From NCBI RefSeq assembly GCF_000092065.1, contig NC_009360.1:62001-126000 (forward strand): a DNA stretch of 64,000 bases. Direction: 5' to 3'. Each line of letters begins with the position of its first letter. The stretch's first letter is position 1. A program made the translations under genes and the position numbers. Positions 9,202 to 18,561 of the stretch are shown piece after piece. The notes under the pieces are model-generated. The model did not search any database, was not told where the DNA came from, and saw only the letters and a list, made by a program, of their open reading frames with translations. Source of the DNA: Ostreococcus lucimarinus CCE9901 (Eukaryota; Chlorophyta; Mamiellophyceae; Mamiellales; Bathycoccaceae).

Positions 9202-11922
9202 ACGACGACGGCGCGGACGCGCGGCGCGCGCGCGGCGACGGCGGCGACGACGGCGACGACGGGACGACGACGAATCGACGCGACGCGACGCGCGGCGATC
9301 GCGAGCGAGAGCGAGCGGACGACGAGCGCGGGGTACGCGTTCGGCGACGTCGAGGCGAAGTGGCAAAAGTTTTGGCGGGAGGAGAAGACGTTCGCGACGC
9401 CGCGCGCGATCGACGCGACGAAGCCGAAATTTTACGCGCTGGACATGTTTCCGTATCCCAGCGGCGCGGGGCTGCACGTCGGACATCCCGAGGGGTACAC
9501 GGCGACGGATATCGTGGCGAGGTATAAGCGAATGACGGGGCACAACGTGTTGCATCCGATGGGATGGGACGCGTTTGGATTGCCGGCGGAGCAGTACGCG
9601 ATCGAAACCGGAACGCATCCGAGAGACACGACGAAAACGAACGTCGGGAGGTTTCGCGAGCAGTTGCAGAGCCTCGGGTTTTCGTACGATTGGGATCGAG
9701 AGGTGGCGACGTGCGACGCGACGTATTACAAGTGGACGCAGTGGATCTTTTTAAAGTTGTTGGAGAAAGATTTGGCGTACCAAGCCGAGGTGCCGGTGAA
9801 TTGGTGTCCAGCGCTCGGAACGGTGCTGGCGAACGAGGAAGTGATCGATGGATTGAGCGAGCGCGGGAACCATCCCGTCATTCGCAAGCCGATGAAGCAG
9901 TGGATGTTGAAAATCACTCAATACGCCGATCGATTGTTGGAGGACTTGGACGAGCTCGACTGGCCGGATTCGATCAAGGAAATGCAACGAAACTGGATCG
10001 GTAAGTCCGAGGGCGCTCAACTCGCGTTCGCCGTGGACGGCTTGGGCGCCGACGCCGAAAAGTTGGAAGTGTACACCACTCGACCGGATACGCTCTTCGG
10101 CGCGACGTACTTGGTCGTCGCCCCGGAGCATCCGATGATCGACGCTCTTTCCGCGGGAGGCGCGCAAAAAGATCAAGTCGCCGAGTATGTTCTCGCGGCA
10201 TCTCGCAAGAGCGATCTCGAGCGCACGGAATTGAGCAAAGAGAAGACGGGTGTCTTTACGGGTTCGTACGCCGTGCACCCGCTTACGGGCGAAAAGCTCC
10301 CCATTTGGGTTGCCGATTACGTGCTCGGATCTTACGGCACCGGTTCCATCATGGCTGTGCCCGCGCACGACGAACGTGACTACGAATTTGCGCAAGCGTT
10401 CGATTTACCCATCGTTGAAGTCGTGCAAAAGCCGAAAGACACCGAAGGCGTGTACTCGGGCGGCGGAAAGATGATGAATAGCAAGTGCGCCGCCATCGAC
10501 GTGGACGGGTTGGACAACGTCCAGGCGGGGCTCAAAATCATCGACTACGTCAACGAAAAGGGCGTCGGGTACAAGAAGACCAACTACAAGCTCCGAGACT
10601 GGCTCTTCGCCCGTCAGCGTTACTGGGGCGAACCGTTCCCGGTTGTGTTCCCCGAAGACGATCCGAACACCGCGGTGCCCATTCCTGAATCTGAGCTTCC
10701 TTTGGTGTTGCCGGAGACGGACAACTTCAAGCCCAGCGGCTCGGGCGAGGGTCCGCTGGCGAACTGCGAAGACTGGGTGAAAACCGTCGATCCGCGCACT
10801 GGAAAGCCCGCGCGCCGGGAGACGAACACCATGCCTCAGTGGGCGGGCTCGTGCTGGTACTACCTGCGCTTCATCGACCCGACGAACGAAGACGCCCTCA
10901 TCGACGGCTCGCTCGAAAAGTATTGGTTGCCGGTTGATTTATACGTCGGTGGCGCCGAGCACGCCGTGTTGCACTTGCTTTACGCGCGGTTTTGGCACAA
11001 AGTGCTGTACGACATCGGCGTCGTGAGCACGAAGGAACCGTTCCAACGATTGGTTTCGCAAGGGATGATTTTGGGCGAAGTCGAGTATTCGGCGCACGTG
11101 GACGCCGACGGCGCGTTCGTCGAAGGTAACAAGACGAGCGGGTTACAAACCATCAAGGTGCCCGCGAGTGATGTCACGAAAAAGGGTGACGGTTTCGTTC
11201 TCACCGCTAACCCGAAGGTTAAGATCTCCGCGCGTGCGCACAAGATGAGCAAGTCTCGCGGCAACGTCGTCAATCCGGATGACGTCGTCGGCGAGTACGG
11301 CGCCGATTCTCTTCGTTTATACGAAATGTTTATGGGTCCGTTGCGAGACACCAAGATTTGGCAAACAAAGGGTGTTGAAGGTTGCTACAGGTTTTTGGCG
11401 CGAACGCACCGTTTGTTGGACAAAGTGACGGATGAAAAGCCCGACGACGAGGGCCTCGTGGCGTTGAACAAGTGCATCGCCAAGGTTACGGAGGAAACCG
11501 AGCAGATGCGTTTCAACACCGCCATCTCCGCGATGATGGAACTCACCAACGCTTGCACAAAAATGGACAAAGTCTCGCGCGACATCCTGGAGCCGTTTTC
11601 TTTACTTTTGTCTCCTTACGCGCCGCACCTTAGCGAAGAGATGTGGGAGCGTCTCGGTCACTCGGGATCAAATTCGCAAACGGCTTGGCCCGTCGCCGAC
11701 GAGAGCTTGCTGGTGCAAGACACGGTGGATATCGGCGTGCAAGTAAATGGTAAGATGCGAGGAACGATTTCGGTTAGCTTAGAAACGTCGCAAGACGATG
11801 CGATGGCGGCGGCGTTGGCGCAAGATTCGGTGAAAAAGTTCACCGAAGGCGTCGACATCAAAAAAATAATCTACGTGCCCGGTAAAATCCTCAACATCGT
11901 CGCCCCTCCGGCGAAGAAGTAA
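9088..11922 (+). CDS. Leucyl-tRNA synthetase, bacterial/organellar type
   Basis: About 944 residues. The N-terminal 80 residues are Ala/Thr/Arg-rich and look like a plastid and/or mitochondrial transit peptide; ATG 9133 is an alternative start. Class I synthetase signatures follow: HVGH (HIGH box, near 128), the CP1 editing domain with [12 protein letters not shown] and the proofreading-site [10 protein letters not shown], then [14 protein letters not shown] (near 718) and an anticodon-binding helical domain plus the C-terminal domain. It charges tRNA-Leu and hydrolyses mischarged tRNA. The layout matches the bacterial-type enzyme (about 860 residues), so this is the organellar form and not the archaeal-like cytosolic enzyme. 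The gene is convergent with the next one, 53 bp apart. Confidence 0.95.
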
Positions 11923-11955
11923 GTTCGCATCGCGCATCGCATTGTAGTCAGTAAT

Positions 11956-11984
11956 CTATTTCATTCTATTTCATTCTATTTCAT
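11956..11984. repeat. 10-nt tandem repeat at a minus-strand stop codon
   Basis: Three copies, the last partial, of ctatttcatt lie between two convergent genes. The middle of the array supplies the TAG stop (11976-11978) and the last two codons of the minus-strand gene, so copy-number change would alter that protein's C-terminus. Confidence 0.7.
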
Positions 11985-12797
11985 GTCAAACTTCTTGAAG
12001 ACGTCCTCAAAATTCATCGCGTCCGAAGTCTCCGCGGGCGAACGCGGTCGATCGTCTCCTCGATCGTCTCCTCGATCGTCTCCTCGATCGTCCTCGTCGT
12101 CCGCGCACCCAACTTTCACGATCCGATTCGTGCGCTCGTCTATCGCGACGTCGTACAATTTCGCATCGCCGTCTCTTTCGAACTCTTTCTTCAGCCACGC
12201 AAACCATTCCTCCGGATCGGCGCCCCGTTCGAGCAGCCACGTCTGCTTCGCCGGCGGCCTCCGCGTCGCGGGGCACCCGTTATCGCAGCAATACGCGAAC
12301 GATCCGAGGTACCCTCTCTTCAAGCACGCCTCAGTCACGCGCGCGTCCCAATCGCATCGCAATCGCTCGCGAAGGTACCGCAAACGATGCTTCACGTGCG
12401 CGTCTCCGCGTCCTCGCGGCGGTCTCGCGATCGTCCCCAACATCGTCTCCGCCCCCAGAGATAGCCCCCAGCGCCCGAGCCGGCCCGCCGAAACTTTCCG
12501 CCACCAGATCTCCATCGGGTCGTCCGCGCGCACGGGGTGCGTGACGTCGACGCGCGCGTCGTCCTCGAACAACCGCACGCGATGCAGCGTCTTCGCTCGC
12601 TCCGGCGCCGCCGCGTTCGTCGCGCGCCGCATCGCGCGGCTCGCGCACCGCGCCATCAACAGCTCCGCGTCCGACAACCGCGCGACGACGCGTTCGCCGT
12701 ACACGCTCGGGTGCTCCGAGACGAACCGTTCGAGCGGCGCGCGCGCGTCGCCGTCGTCGCCGTCGTCGTCGTCGCGCGTCGTCGCGCGCGCGAACAT
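11976..12797 (-). CDS. F-box-like / ankyrin-like protein, tentative
   Basis: 273 residues from the ATG at 12797. After an acidic N-terminus (DDDDGDDGD) a short segment (VVARLSDAELLMARCASRAMR) resembles an F-box. Near residue 160 the stretch EACLKRGYLGSFAYCCDNGC resembles the degenerate ankyrin-type repeat ending in NGCPW that is common in prasinophyte and giant-virus ankyrin proteins. The C-terminus contains a (RGDD)n stretch encoded by 12-bp DNA repeats. If the assignments hold, it could be a substrate adaptor of an SCF ligase; this is inference. It is convergent with the leucyl-tRNA synthetase and divergent from the amidase gene. Confidence 0.6.
   Translation of the reverse strand: MFARATTRDDDDGDDGDARAPLERFVSEHPSVYGERVVARLSDAELLMARCASRAMRRATNAAAPERAKTLHRVRLFEDDARVDVTHPVRADDPMEIWWRKVSAGRLGRWGLSLGAETMLGTIARPPRGRGDAHVKHRLRYLRERLRCDWDARVTEACLKRGYLGSFAYCCDNGCPATRRPPAKQTWLLERGADPEEWFAWLKKEFERDGDAKLYDVAIDERTNRIVKVGCADDEDDRGDDRGDDRGDDRPRSPAETSDAMNFEDVFKKFDMK
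12052..12096. repeat. 12-bp coding repeat (gatcgtctcctc)
   Basis: Nearly four copies of gatcgtctcctc lie in the 3' part of the minus-strand gene. They encode RGDD on the minus strand. The unit is a multiple of three, so expansion or contraction keeps the frame. Confidence 0.7.
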
Positions 12798-12869
12798 GTT
12801 CGAGTCGGCACTCGAATCGTCACTTCGCGACGTCGGTCGACCGCGCGCGCGTCCGACCGCGACGCGCGC

Positions 12870-14336
12870 ATGCGAGAGGCGCTCGCGCGCGGCGCGACGC
12901 GCGGCGCGGCGTCGCGCGCGTCGAGCGCCGCGCGCGCGACGCGCTCGAGAGTGACGCGGCGACGCGCGCGCGTCTCAGCCATGGCTGCGCGGGCGGCGGA
13001 CGACGCGCGCGCGCGCGCGAATTGCTTCGTCGAGAACCCGCGCGAGGGCGAGATCGCGAACGCGGACGTGGGCGGCGCGCGCGGAGGGCGGCTCCGGGGA
13101 CTGCGCGTCGCGGTGAAGGATAACGTCGCCGTGCGAGGGCTGCGCGCGGGCGCGGGGAACCCGACGTACCTCGAGACGATCGGGAAAGACGCGGCGGAGG
13201 CGCACGCGTCGTGCGCGCGCAAAGTGCTGGACGAGGGAGCGGTGTTCGTCGGGAAGACGCACATGGATGAGCTGGCGTGGAGCTTGCAGGGGGAGAATTT
13301 TCACTACGGGACGCCGAAGAACGCGCGAGGAAACGCGCCGGGGAAGATTCCAGGAGGATCGAGCAGCGGAAGCGCGTCGGCGGTGTGCAATGATTTAGCG
13401 GATATCGCGATCGGGACGGATACGATCGGGAGCGTGCGGTTGCCGGCGAGTTTTTGTGGATTGTACGGCGCGCGGCCGACGCACGGGAGGGTGGAGACGG
13501 ACGGCGTGGTGCCGTTGAGTCATAGTTTCGACACCGTGGGGTGGTTTGCGAAGGACGCGAAGACACTGCGCGTGTTGGGAGACGTTTTACTCGACCCCGA
13601 CACTAAAGACGCGGAGACGAGCGCGAAAATCGGTAAAGGGCGACTGGCGATGTGCAGCGACGCCTTTGCGCTCGTCGATCCCGCTGTGAGGCGCGAGATC
13701 CGTCAAGTTTTATCCTCAGAGGGCGTCAAACGCGTGTTCATCGAGGCGCGGGGTGGCGCGACGCCAGACGCGTTCGGGCTGGTCGATCTCATGCTCTCCG
13801 ACGTCGGTTTGACGGACAAGAGCGGGAGGAGCGCGTTGCCCCCCATAACCGAGTGGAGCGAGACTTTTCGCGTCATTCAAACCGCCGAAGTCTGGGGATC
13901 TCACGGCGCGTGGATCACCGAGCACAGACCGGAATTCGGTCCTGGAATTCGCGATAGGTTTCGTCTCGCCGAGGCCGGGGTCGACGCGGCGACCATGACG
14001 CATCACCGCGAGTTACGCGAACGCATCACCGACCATCTCGACGCGCTCCTCGCCGACGGTTCTATCTTGCTCCTTCCCGCCGCGCGCGGGCCGGCGCCGA
14101 TGGCCACCGATTACGATAGCGAAGAGTCTCTCAGTAAGCTCGCCGAGGCGCGAAACGCGGCGCTCGCGATCGGTGCTCCCGGCTCGATCGCGAGATTACC
14201 GTGCGTCGTTTTGCCCGCTATTGAAATAGCCGGCGAACCCGTCGGCTTGATGCTCATGTCCAGACGAGGCACCGACGAAGCCTTGCTTGCGTTCGCCGAG
14301 AAATTGGCGTGGGTGATCGGGCTCAAAGTTCCGTAG
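12870..14336 (+). CDS. Amidase-signature family hydrolase (GatA/AMI1-like)
   Basis: 488 residues from ATG 12870; the second start, 12981, gives 451. The first 37 residues are rich in Arg, Ser and Ala with no acid after residue 3, as in an organelle transit peptide. The Ser-cisSer-Lys catalytic set is visible: Lys in RVAVKDNVAV, the glycine/serine loop GGSSSGSAS and the nucleophile segment TDTIGSVRLPASF. Family members hydrolyse amides, for example Gln-tRNA amidation by GatA or indole-acetamide hydrolysis by plant AMI1. The sequence is shorter than GatA at its C-terminus and looks closer to AMI1-type amidases, so the substrate is unknown. The chain is intact with no missing key residue. Confidence 0.88.
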   Translation: MREALARGATRGAASRASSAARATRSRVTRRRARVSAMAARAADDARARANCFVENPREGEIANADVGGARGGRLRGLRVAVKDNVAVRGLRAGAGNPTYLETIGKDAAEAHASCARKVLDEGAVFVGKTHMDELAWSLQGENFHYGTPKNARGNAPGKIPGGSSSGSASAVCNDLADIAIGTDTIGSVRLPASFCGLYGARPTHGRVETDGVVPLSHSFDTVGWFAKDAKTLRVLGDVLLDPDTKDAETSAKIGKGRLAMCSDAFALVDPAVRREIRQVLSSEGVKRVFIEARGGATPDAFGLVDLMLSDVGLTDKSGRSALPPITEWSETFRVIQTAEVWGSHGAWITEHRPEFGPGIRDRFRLAEAGVDAATMTHHRELRERITDHLDALLADGSILLLPAARGPAPMATDYDSEESLSKLAEARNAALAIGAPGSIARLPCVVLPAIEIAGEPVGLMLMSRRGTDEALLAFAEKLAWVIGLKVP

Positions 14337-14444
14337 AGTCGCGCGTCTGGCGCGCGCGCGATGAGCTGTAATGATGAATACGACGACGCGTAAAACGTGT
14401 TTCGTTTCAGTTTTCTATTACAACGCGTTGGTCGTTCGGTCTTC

Positions 14445-15416
14445 CTAAGGGATTTCGAAGTAAGAATTATCTAAGGGATGAATTCTAACGTAACCATCCT
14501 CCCCGCCACTCGTGAACGAGCGACCATCGGGATTGAACGCCAGGGCGTTGATCGGACCGAAGTGTCCGCGAATGCCGCCGATTTCCTCTTCAAAAATCTT
14601 GTGGTAAATTTTAGAGTCAAACTTCCCCGCCTTTGAGCTCGTCGTCGTCACCGCCATCGCGTCTTGACCACCACCGAGCACGATGTGATCTCTAATCGGC
14701 GATAAAATCGCCGCGTTCACCGGACGATCCGCGCTGTACGTCTTCAGGCACTCCAACGTCTCGCTGTCGAACACCTTCGCCGTCTTATCCAACGACGCGC
14801 TGATAAAGTGCGAGCCATCGTCGCTCATCACCAAATGCTGAATCTGCTTCGAATGTTCCTGCGACATCTTCAAGACATCACCCGTCTCGACGTCCCAACT
14901 TCGAATGATCCCGTCCTCGCCCCCCGTGACGACTGTCTTGTTCAGCGGTCCCCACATCACGCGCGTCACCCGCCCTTGCGGTCCCTCAATCCTCTTCACC
15001 ACCTCCCCTCGCTGCGCCGCTCGATCCCCGAGATTCACATTCACGATATGTATCGCGCTCGGCACTCCCATGAACGGATCCGTCGTGATCGCGCACTGCG
15101 TCCCTCCCGCGTTCAGCGCCACCGCCCGCACCGGCTGGTCGAACTCAAACGTAAAGTAACACTCCCCCGTCTTCGTGTCCCACAGCTTCGCCGTCGTGTC
15201 CGCGCTCCCGGTGACGAGCGTCGACGAGTCATCGCTCACGTCGCACGTCCACACCGCGCCGTTGTGTCCGACGTACGTCCCGACGCGTTCGCCGTTATCG
15301 CCGTACCACAGCGTCGGGTGATGATCCTTCGCGCACGTGAACAGCAGATCGCCCTCGCGGTTGTACTTGATGAACGTCAGCGGGCGCTCGTGGCCCTTGA
15401 GCAGGATGGGGCGCAT
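14445..15416 (-). CDS. EIF3I: Translation initiation factor eIF3 subunit i
   Basis: 323 residues, the usual length of eIF3i/TIF34. It starts with MRPILLKGHERPLTFIKYN and contains seven WD40 blades across the whole chain, with family-specific text such as LFTCAKDHHPTLWYGDNGER and the closing GGEDGYVRIHPLD. It is the beta-propeller scaffold subunit of the cytosolic eIF3 complex, which helps recruit the 43S particle to mRNA. No intron is needed. It lies 108 bp from the convergent amidase and 188 bp from the divergent gene upstream. Confidence 0.97.
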   Translation of the reverse strand: MRPILLKGHERPLTFIKYNREGDLLFTCAKDHHPTLWYGDNGERVGTYVGHNGAVWTCDVSDDSSTLVTGSADTTAKLWDTKTGECYFTFEFDQPVRAVALNAGGTQCAITTDPFMGVPSAIHIVNVNLGDRAAQRGEVVKRIEGPQGRVTRVMWGPLNKTVVTGGEDGIIRSWDVETGDVLKMSQEHSKQIQHLVMSDDGSHFISASLDKTAKVFDSETLECLKTYSADRPVNAAILSPIRDHIVLGGGQDAMAVTTTSSKAGKFDSKIYHKIFEEEIGGIRGHFGPINALAFNPDGRSFTSGGEDGYVRIHPLDNSYFEIP

Positions 15417-15604
15417 GTCGCTCGATCCGTCGGCGTCGCTCGCGCGCGCGCGGCCTCGCGTCGGCGCGTGCGGCGCGACGCGCGGTCGCCGTCGAGGGTT
15501 TGCGCGCGCCGCCGTCGCGACGGTTCGTGTTTTACGCGAGTCTCGAGACGCGTCGCGTCCGCCCGCGACGATTCGAATCGTCGCGCTAAAAATACGCGCG
15601 CGCG

Positions 15605-17395
15605 ATGGCGACGGCGACGGCGACGCGCGCGAGCGACGACGCGTTCGAGTACCGCGCGCGGCGAACGAGCGCGGGGGGGTATTATCGCCCGACGGCGTCG
15701 AGCGATGGACGCGCGGGCGCGACGTACGAGGTCGCGGAACGCGGCGGCGAGCACGCGGAGGAAGAGACGAGGACGCGGAGGTTCGACACGGCGTCGGCGC
15801 GCGGCGTGACGACGTTCGACGCGCGGACGTGCGAGGCGATCGAGTTCGTGCCGATCGACGCGTGGTCGCGGGATAAGGCGAATTTTGAAAAGTTGCGGTC
15901 GATGCGAACGTTTCGACTGCACAGACTGTGGAAGGCGTTCGCGACGATGCGCGCGCACGCGCGAAGGAGAAAGTTTCGGCGCGCGCGCGCGCGGTTTAAG
16001 GAATCGTCCGCGATTTACGGTGATGCGTTCGCGGGATACGCCGTTCCGACGATGATGCGCGTGTACGACGCGTGTCACTCGATCGCGCGAGACGCGCGCG
16101 TGTTTCGGCGCGAGGAAGCGCCGGCGACGAAGGTCGAAGAATCGTACGAGTTCGACGACGAAGCGAATCTCGCGCCGGCGACGTACGACGCGCGAGCTCT
16201 GTTCGAGACTCTGCTACGACTCGCAAACGAAGGCTCGACGCACATTCGTGACGTCGCGTCGGCGATTTCCAGCGATGTGGAAATCGCCAAAGACGCGATC
16301 GAGCGACGATTTCTCGCCGATTTGGATGAGCGTCTACAGCCCATGATCGCGGCGACGAAGCGGTACCGTCGACGATCGAGCGGAACGAACGGTGGAAAGC
16401 CAGCGCTCGCGCCCACGATCGGCGACGATCGACTTGTGACGGCGTCAGAGTCGAGAGACGCGTATCCTTACACCGAGCGCGCGCTCGTGGCGGCGCTTCG
16501 AATGAAGCTGGAATCTTTCGAGCGCTCGATTTGGATGTGTTTTCGAGTCGCGATTTCGCGCGCGAGAGACGCATCGCTCGAAGAACTCACCGCGTACGTG
16601 AGGGATGCGCGTTCGTCGGAGTCAGCGATATTTCAAACCACGTTTGATTTCGAAACGTCCGCGCTCGTACCGAGCTCGGATGCGTTCGAGCGAGCGATTC
16701 GAGACGGCGCCGCCGCCTGGACGTCGTCCTCGCTCGGCGAGCGCGTCGGCGACGCCGTCGATTTGCGCTCGCTCGAGGATGAAGAGTTTGAAAATCGCAT
16801 CGATAAATTTTGTGACCTCGTCCGCGACACGTTCGCGAGCGCGCAAGAGGCGTTGCTGGTCGTCGAGACGCGGTTGCGCGAAAAATCGCCAGACGCCGTC
16901 GCGGACGCAGACGGAGGCGATGACGAATCGTCGATGATTGAACGTTTGAGCGAGATCGTGGCGCGTTCGAATGCGTTCAAGAAGGAAGTCGACGCGTTGC
17001 CAGGATCGATTCGTCCGAACGACGGCGCGATCGCCGTGGACATCGTATCGCTGAAGCGCGCTTTGAAACCGGTGGCGTCGGCGACGATTGACTCCGCGTG
17101 CCGAACCGCCGTGGATTGGGCGGCCGAACGCGCGCAGACGATCGCGCAGAAGTTCACGCGCGTGAAAACCCTCGATGATAACGACGATGAGACCAAGTTG
17201 AGTAAGATCCGTGATCTCCGCGACGAGGCGCGAGAGCTCGAGAATGTGCATTTGGCGATGAAACGACTCGGCGCAAACATTCCGGATTTCGACCGCGCGG
17301 CGTTCAAAGGCGTCGTGGAGGAGATCGAAAACGCGCTCGCGGGTGACGACGGTGGCTACGAAAAAGATGAAACAAAGCACGGCGGCGATCGTTGA
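15605..17395 (+). CDS. Dynein heavy-chain N-terminal-tail-like protein without motor
   Basis: 596 residues, intact ATG to stop. Residues about 77-165 match the conserved start of axonemal dynein heavy-chain tails: EFVPIDAW, then FEKLRSMRTFRLHRLWKAF, basic residues, and a helix ending in a DACHSI-type segment. The pattern EF-P-hhxW ... hRTFRxxRxWKAFxxxR is known from heavy-chain N-termini. The remainder is mostly helical and acidic. There is no AAA+ ring, P-loop or stalk, and the following gene is unrelated, so this is not the 5' end of a >4000-residue motor in this window. It may be a remnant or a repurposed tail that binds other proteins. Assignment rests on one motif region. Confidence 0.6.
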   Translation: MATATATRASDDAFEYRARRTSAGGYYRPTASSDGRAGATYEVAERGGEHAEEETRTRRFDTASARGVTTFDARTCEAIEFVPIDAWSRDKANFEKLRSMRTFRLHRLWKAFATMRAHARRRKFRRARARFKESSAIYGDAFAGYAVPTMMRVYDACHSIARDARVFRREEAPATKVEESYEFDDEANLAPATYDARALFETLLRLANEGSTHIRDVASAISSDVEIAKDAIERRFLADLDERLQPMIAATKRYRRRSSGTNGGKPALAPTIGDDRLVTASESRDAYPYTERALVAALRMKLESFERSIWMCFRVAISRARDASLEELTAYVRDARSSESAIFQTTFDFETSALVPSSDAFERAIRDGAAAWTSSSLGERVGDAVDLRSLEDEEFENRIDKFCDLVRDTFASAQEALLVVETRLREKSPDAVADADGGDDESSMIERLSEIVARSNAFKKEVDALPGSIRPNDGAIAVDIVSLKRALKPVASATIDSACRTAVDWAAERAQTIAQKFTRVKTLDDNDDETKLSKIRDLRDEARELENVHLAMKRLGANIPDFDRAAFKGVVEEIENALAGDDGGYEKDETKHGGDR

Positions 17396-17477
17396 AGTGC
17401 TCTAATGTACTCGTGTTGTGTTACAAGACGTCAGCCCCGCGTACTAAAATTAGCGGTCTGTTATTTGTAAATACGAC

Positions 17478-18401
17478 TCACTCGGGATCGTCAAACGGAT
17501 CGAACCCATCGTCCAGAGTCCGCAACGTCGTGTTTTCGCTGTGCGTGTCGCCCAACATATCCTCAAGTCCGCGCTCCGCGGCGTCAAATTCTTCGAGTAA
17601 AGATCGCACGACGCGTCCTCGAGGCCTCGGCGCCGACGAGTCGTCGGCGCCGATTTGACGAGTTCTTCGCGCCTTGAACGGCGTCGCCGGGCACGCCGGC
17701 GCGCTATTCCTCGCGCTAGGCGACGAAGGCGGCGTTCCATACGTATACCCTTCGGCACCGTCACCCATCGTCGCCGTCGCCGCCGGCATCGCCATCGTCG
17801 CCTCGCGCGTCTCCTCGTCTCCCGACTCGCCCCCGAGCGTCGGCGTCCCTCCCGAGCGTTCCGGGCTCTCCAACCCTCCACCGCCCCCGACGCTCGCGCG
17901 CACCGCGACGGGCGACCACAGCGTATCCCCGCCCGCCATCGGCGCTCGAACGACGCTCTCCGGCGTCTCCTTCCCTCGCCCAGCCCCCCCCCCTCGGTCC
18001 GCCGCGCGCGGCGTCGGCGTCGTCATCATCGCCGCCGCCCGTCGTTTCTCCCCGACCCCACCCTTCGCCCGATCCATCGCCCGCGTCGGCGTCGACGCAT
18101 CCCGCGCCATCGCGCCGTCCCGCTCGCGCCGCATCGTCCCGTCTCCGCGCGTCGGCGTCCCGTCCATCGTCGATCCGGTCTCGCCCGCGCGTAATCGTCC
18201 GATCGCGTCGACCGCCCGCGCGTGATCGTCCGCGCCTTCGTCGCGCGCCGGTCTCGCGCGCGATCGAGATTCGCGCGGTTCGAGGCGCCCGCGCGGTTCG
18301 ACGACGCGCGCCGGTCTCGCGCGCGCGCGTCGCGGTGTGCCCAATCGCGTCGGCGCCGCTGACAATCCGCGTTTCCCGCGCTTTCGGGCGTCGTCTCTCA
18401 T
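17478..18401 (-). CDS. Disordered, proline-directed-site-rich protein, unknown function
   Basis: 307 residues from ATG 18401; an upstream ATG at 18563 would overlap the neighbouring gene's start and adds only low-complexity sequence. The chain is almost entirely disordered and basic, then acidic. At least nine SP/TP sites (for example KETPESVV, LWSPVAV, ESPERSG, GTPPSSPS, ATPFKARR) make it a plausible cyclin-dependent-kinase substrate. The C-terminus is the best-ordered part: a helix (RSLLEEFDAAERGLEDML) and an acidic aromatic tail, DDGFDPFDDPE. I do not recognise the family. A cell-cycle regulator is a guess from composition only. Confidence 0.55.
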   Translation of the reverse strand: MRDDARKRGKRGLSAAPTRLGTPRRARARPARVVEPRGRLEPRESRSRARPARDEGADDHARAVDAIGRLRAGETGSTMDGTPTRGDGTMRRERDGAMARDASTPTRAMDRAKGGVGEKRRAAAMMTTPTPRAADRGGGAGRGKETPESVVRAPMAGGDTLWSPVAVRASVGGGGGLESPERSGGTPTLGGESGDEETREATMAMPAATATMGDGAEGYTYGTPPSSPSARNSAPACPATPFKARRTRQIGADDSSAPRPRGRVVRSLLEEFDAAERGLEDMLGDTHSENTTLRTLDDGFDPFDDPE

Positions 18402-18561
18402 GGGCCAAACCTTCGCTTCTGTGCGTCCTTCGCCGGGATTTATGTTTCGCTGTTCTGACGGGTCGTGACTCGACGGGTCGTGACATCTAGGGTTTGCAGA
18501 AGCCGCGGTCGATGTCGGCGGTCGAGCCCTCGCGGGCGGCGCCACACGACGACGCGACGCC

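Noticed and set aside
9060-9300. CG-rich tandem runs as a possible structural element
   Set aside because: They reflect (gac)n and (gcg)n codon runs of the transit peptide and match the general composition of this genome.
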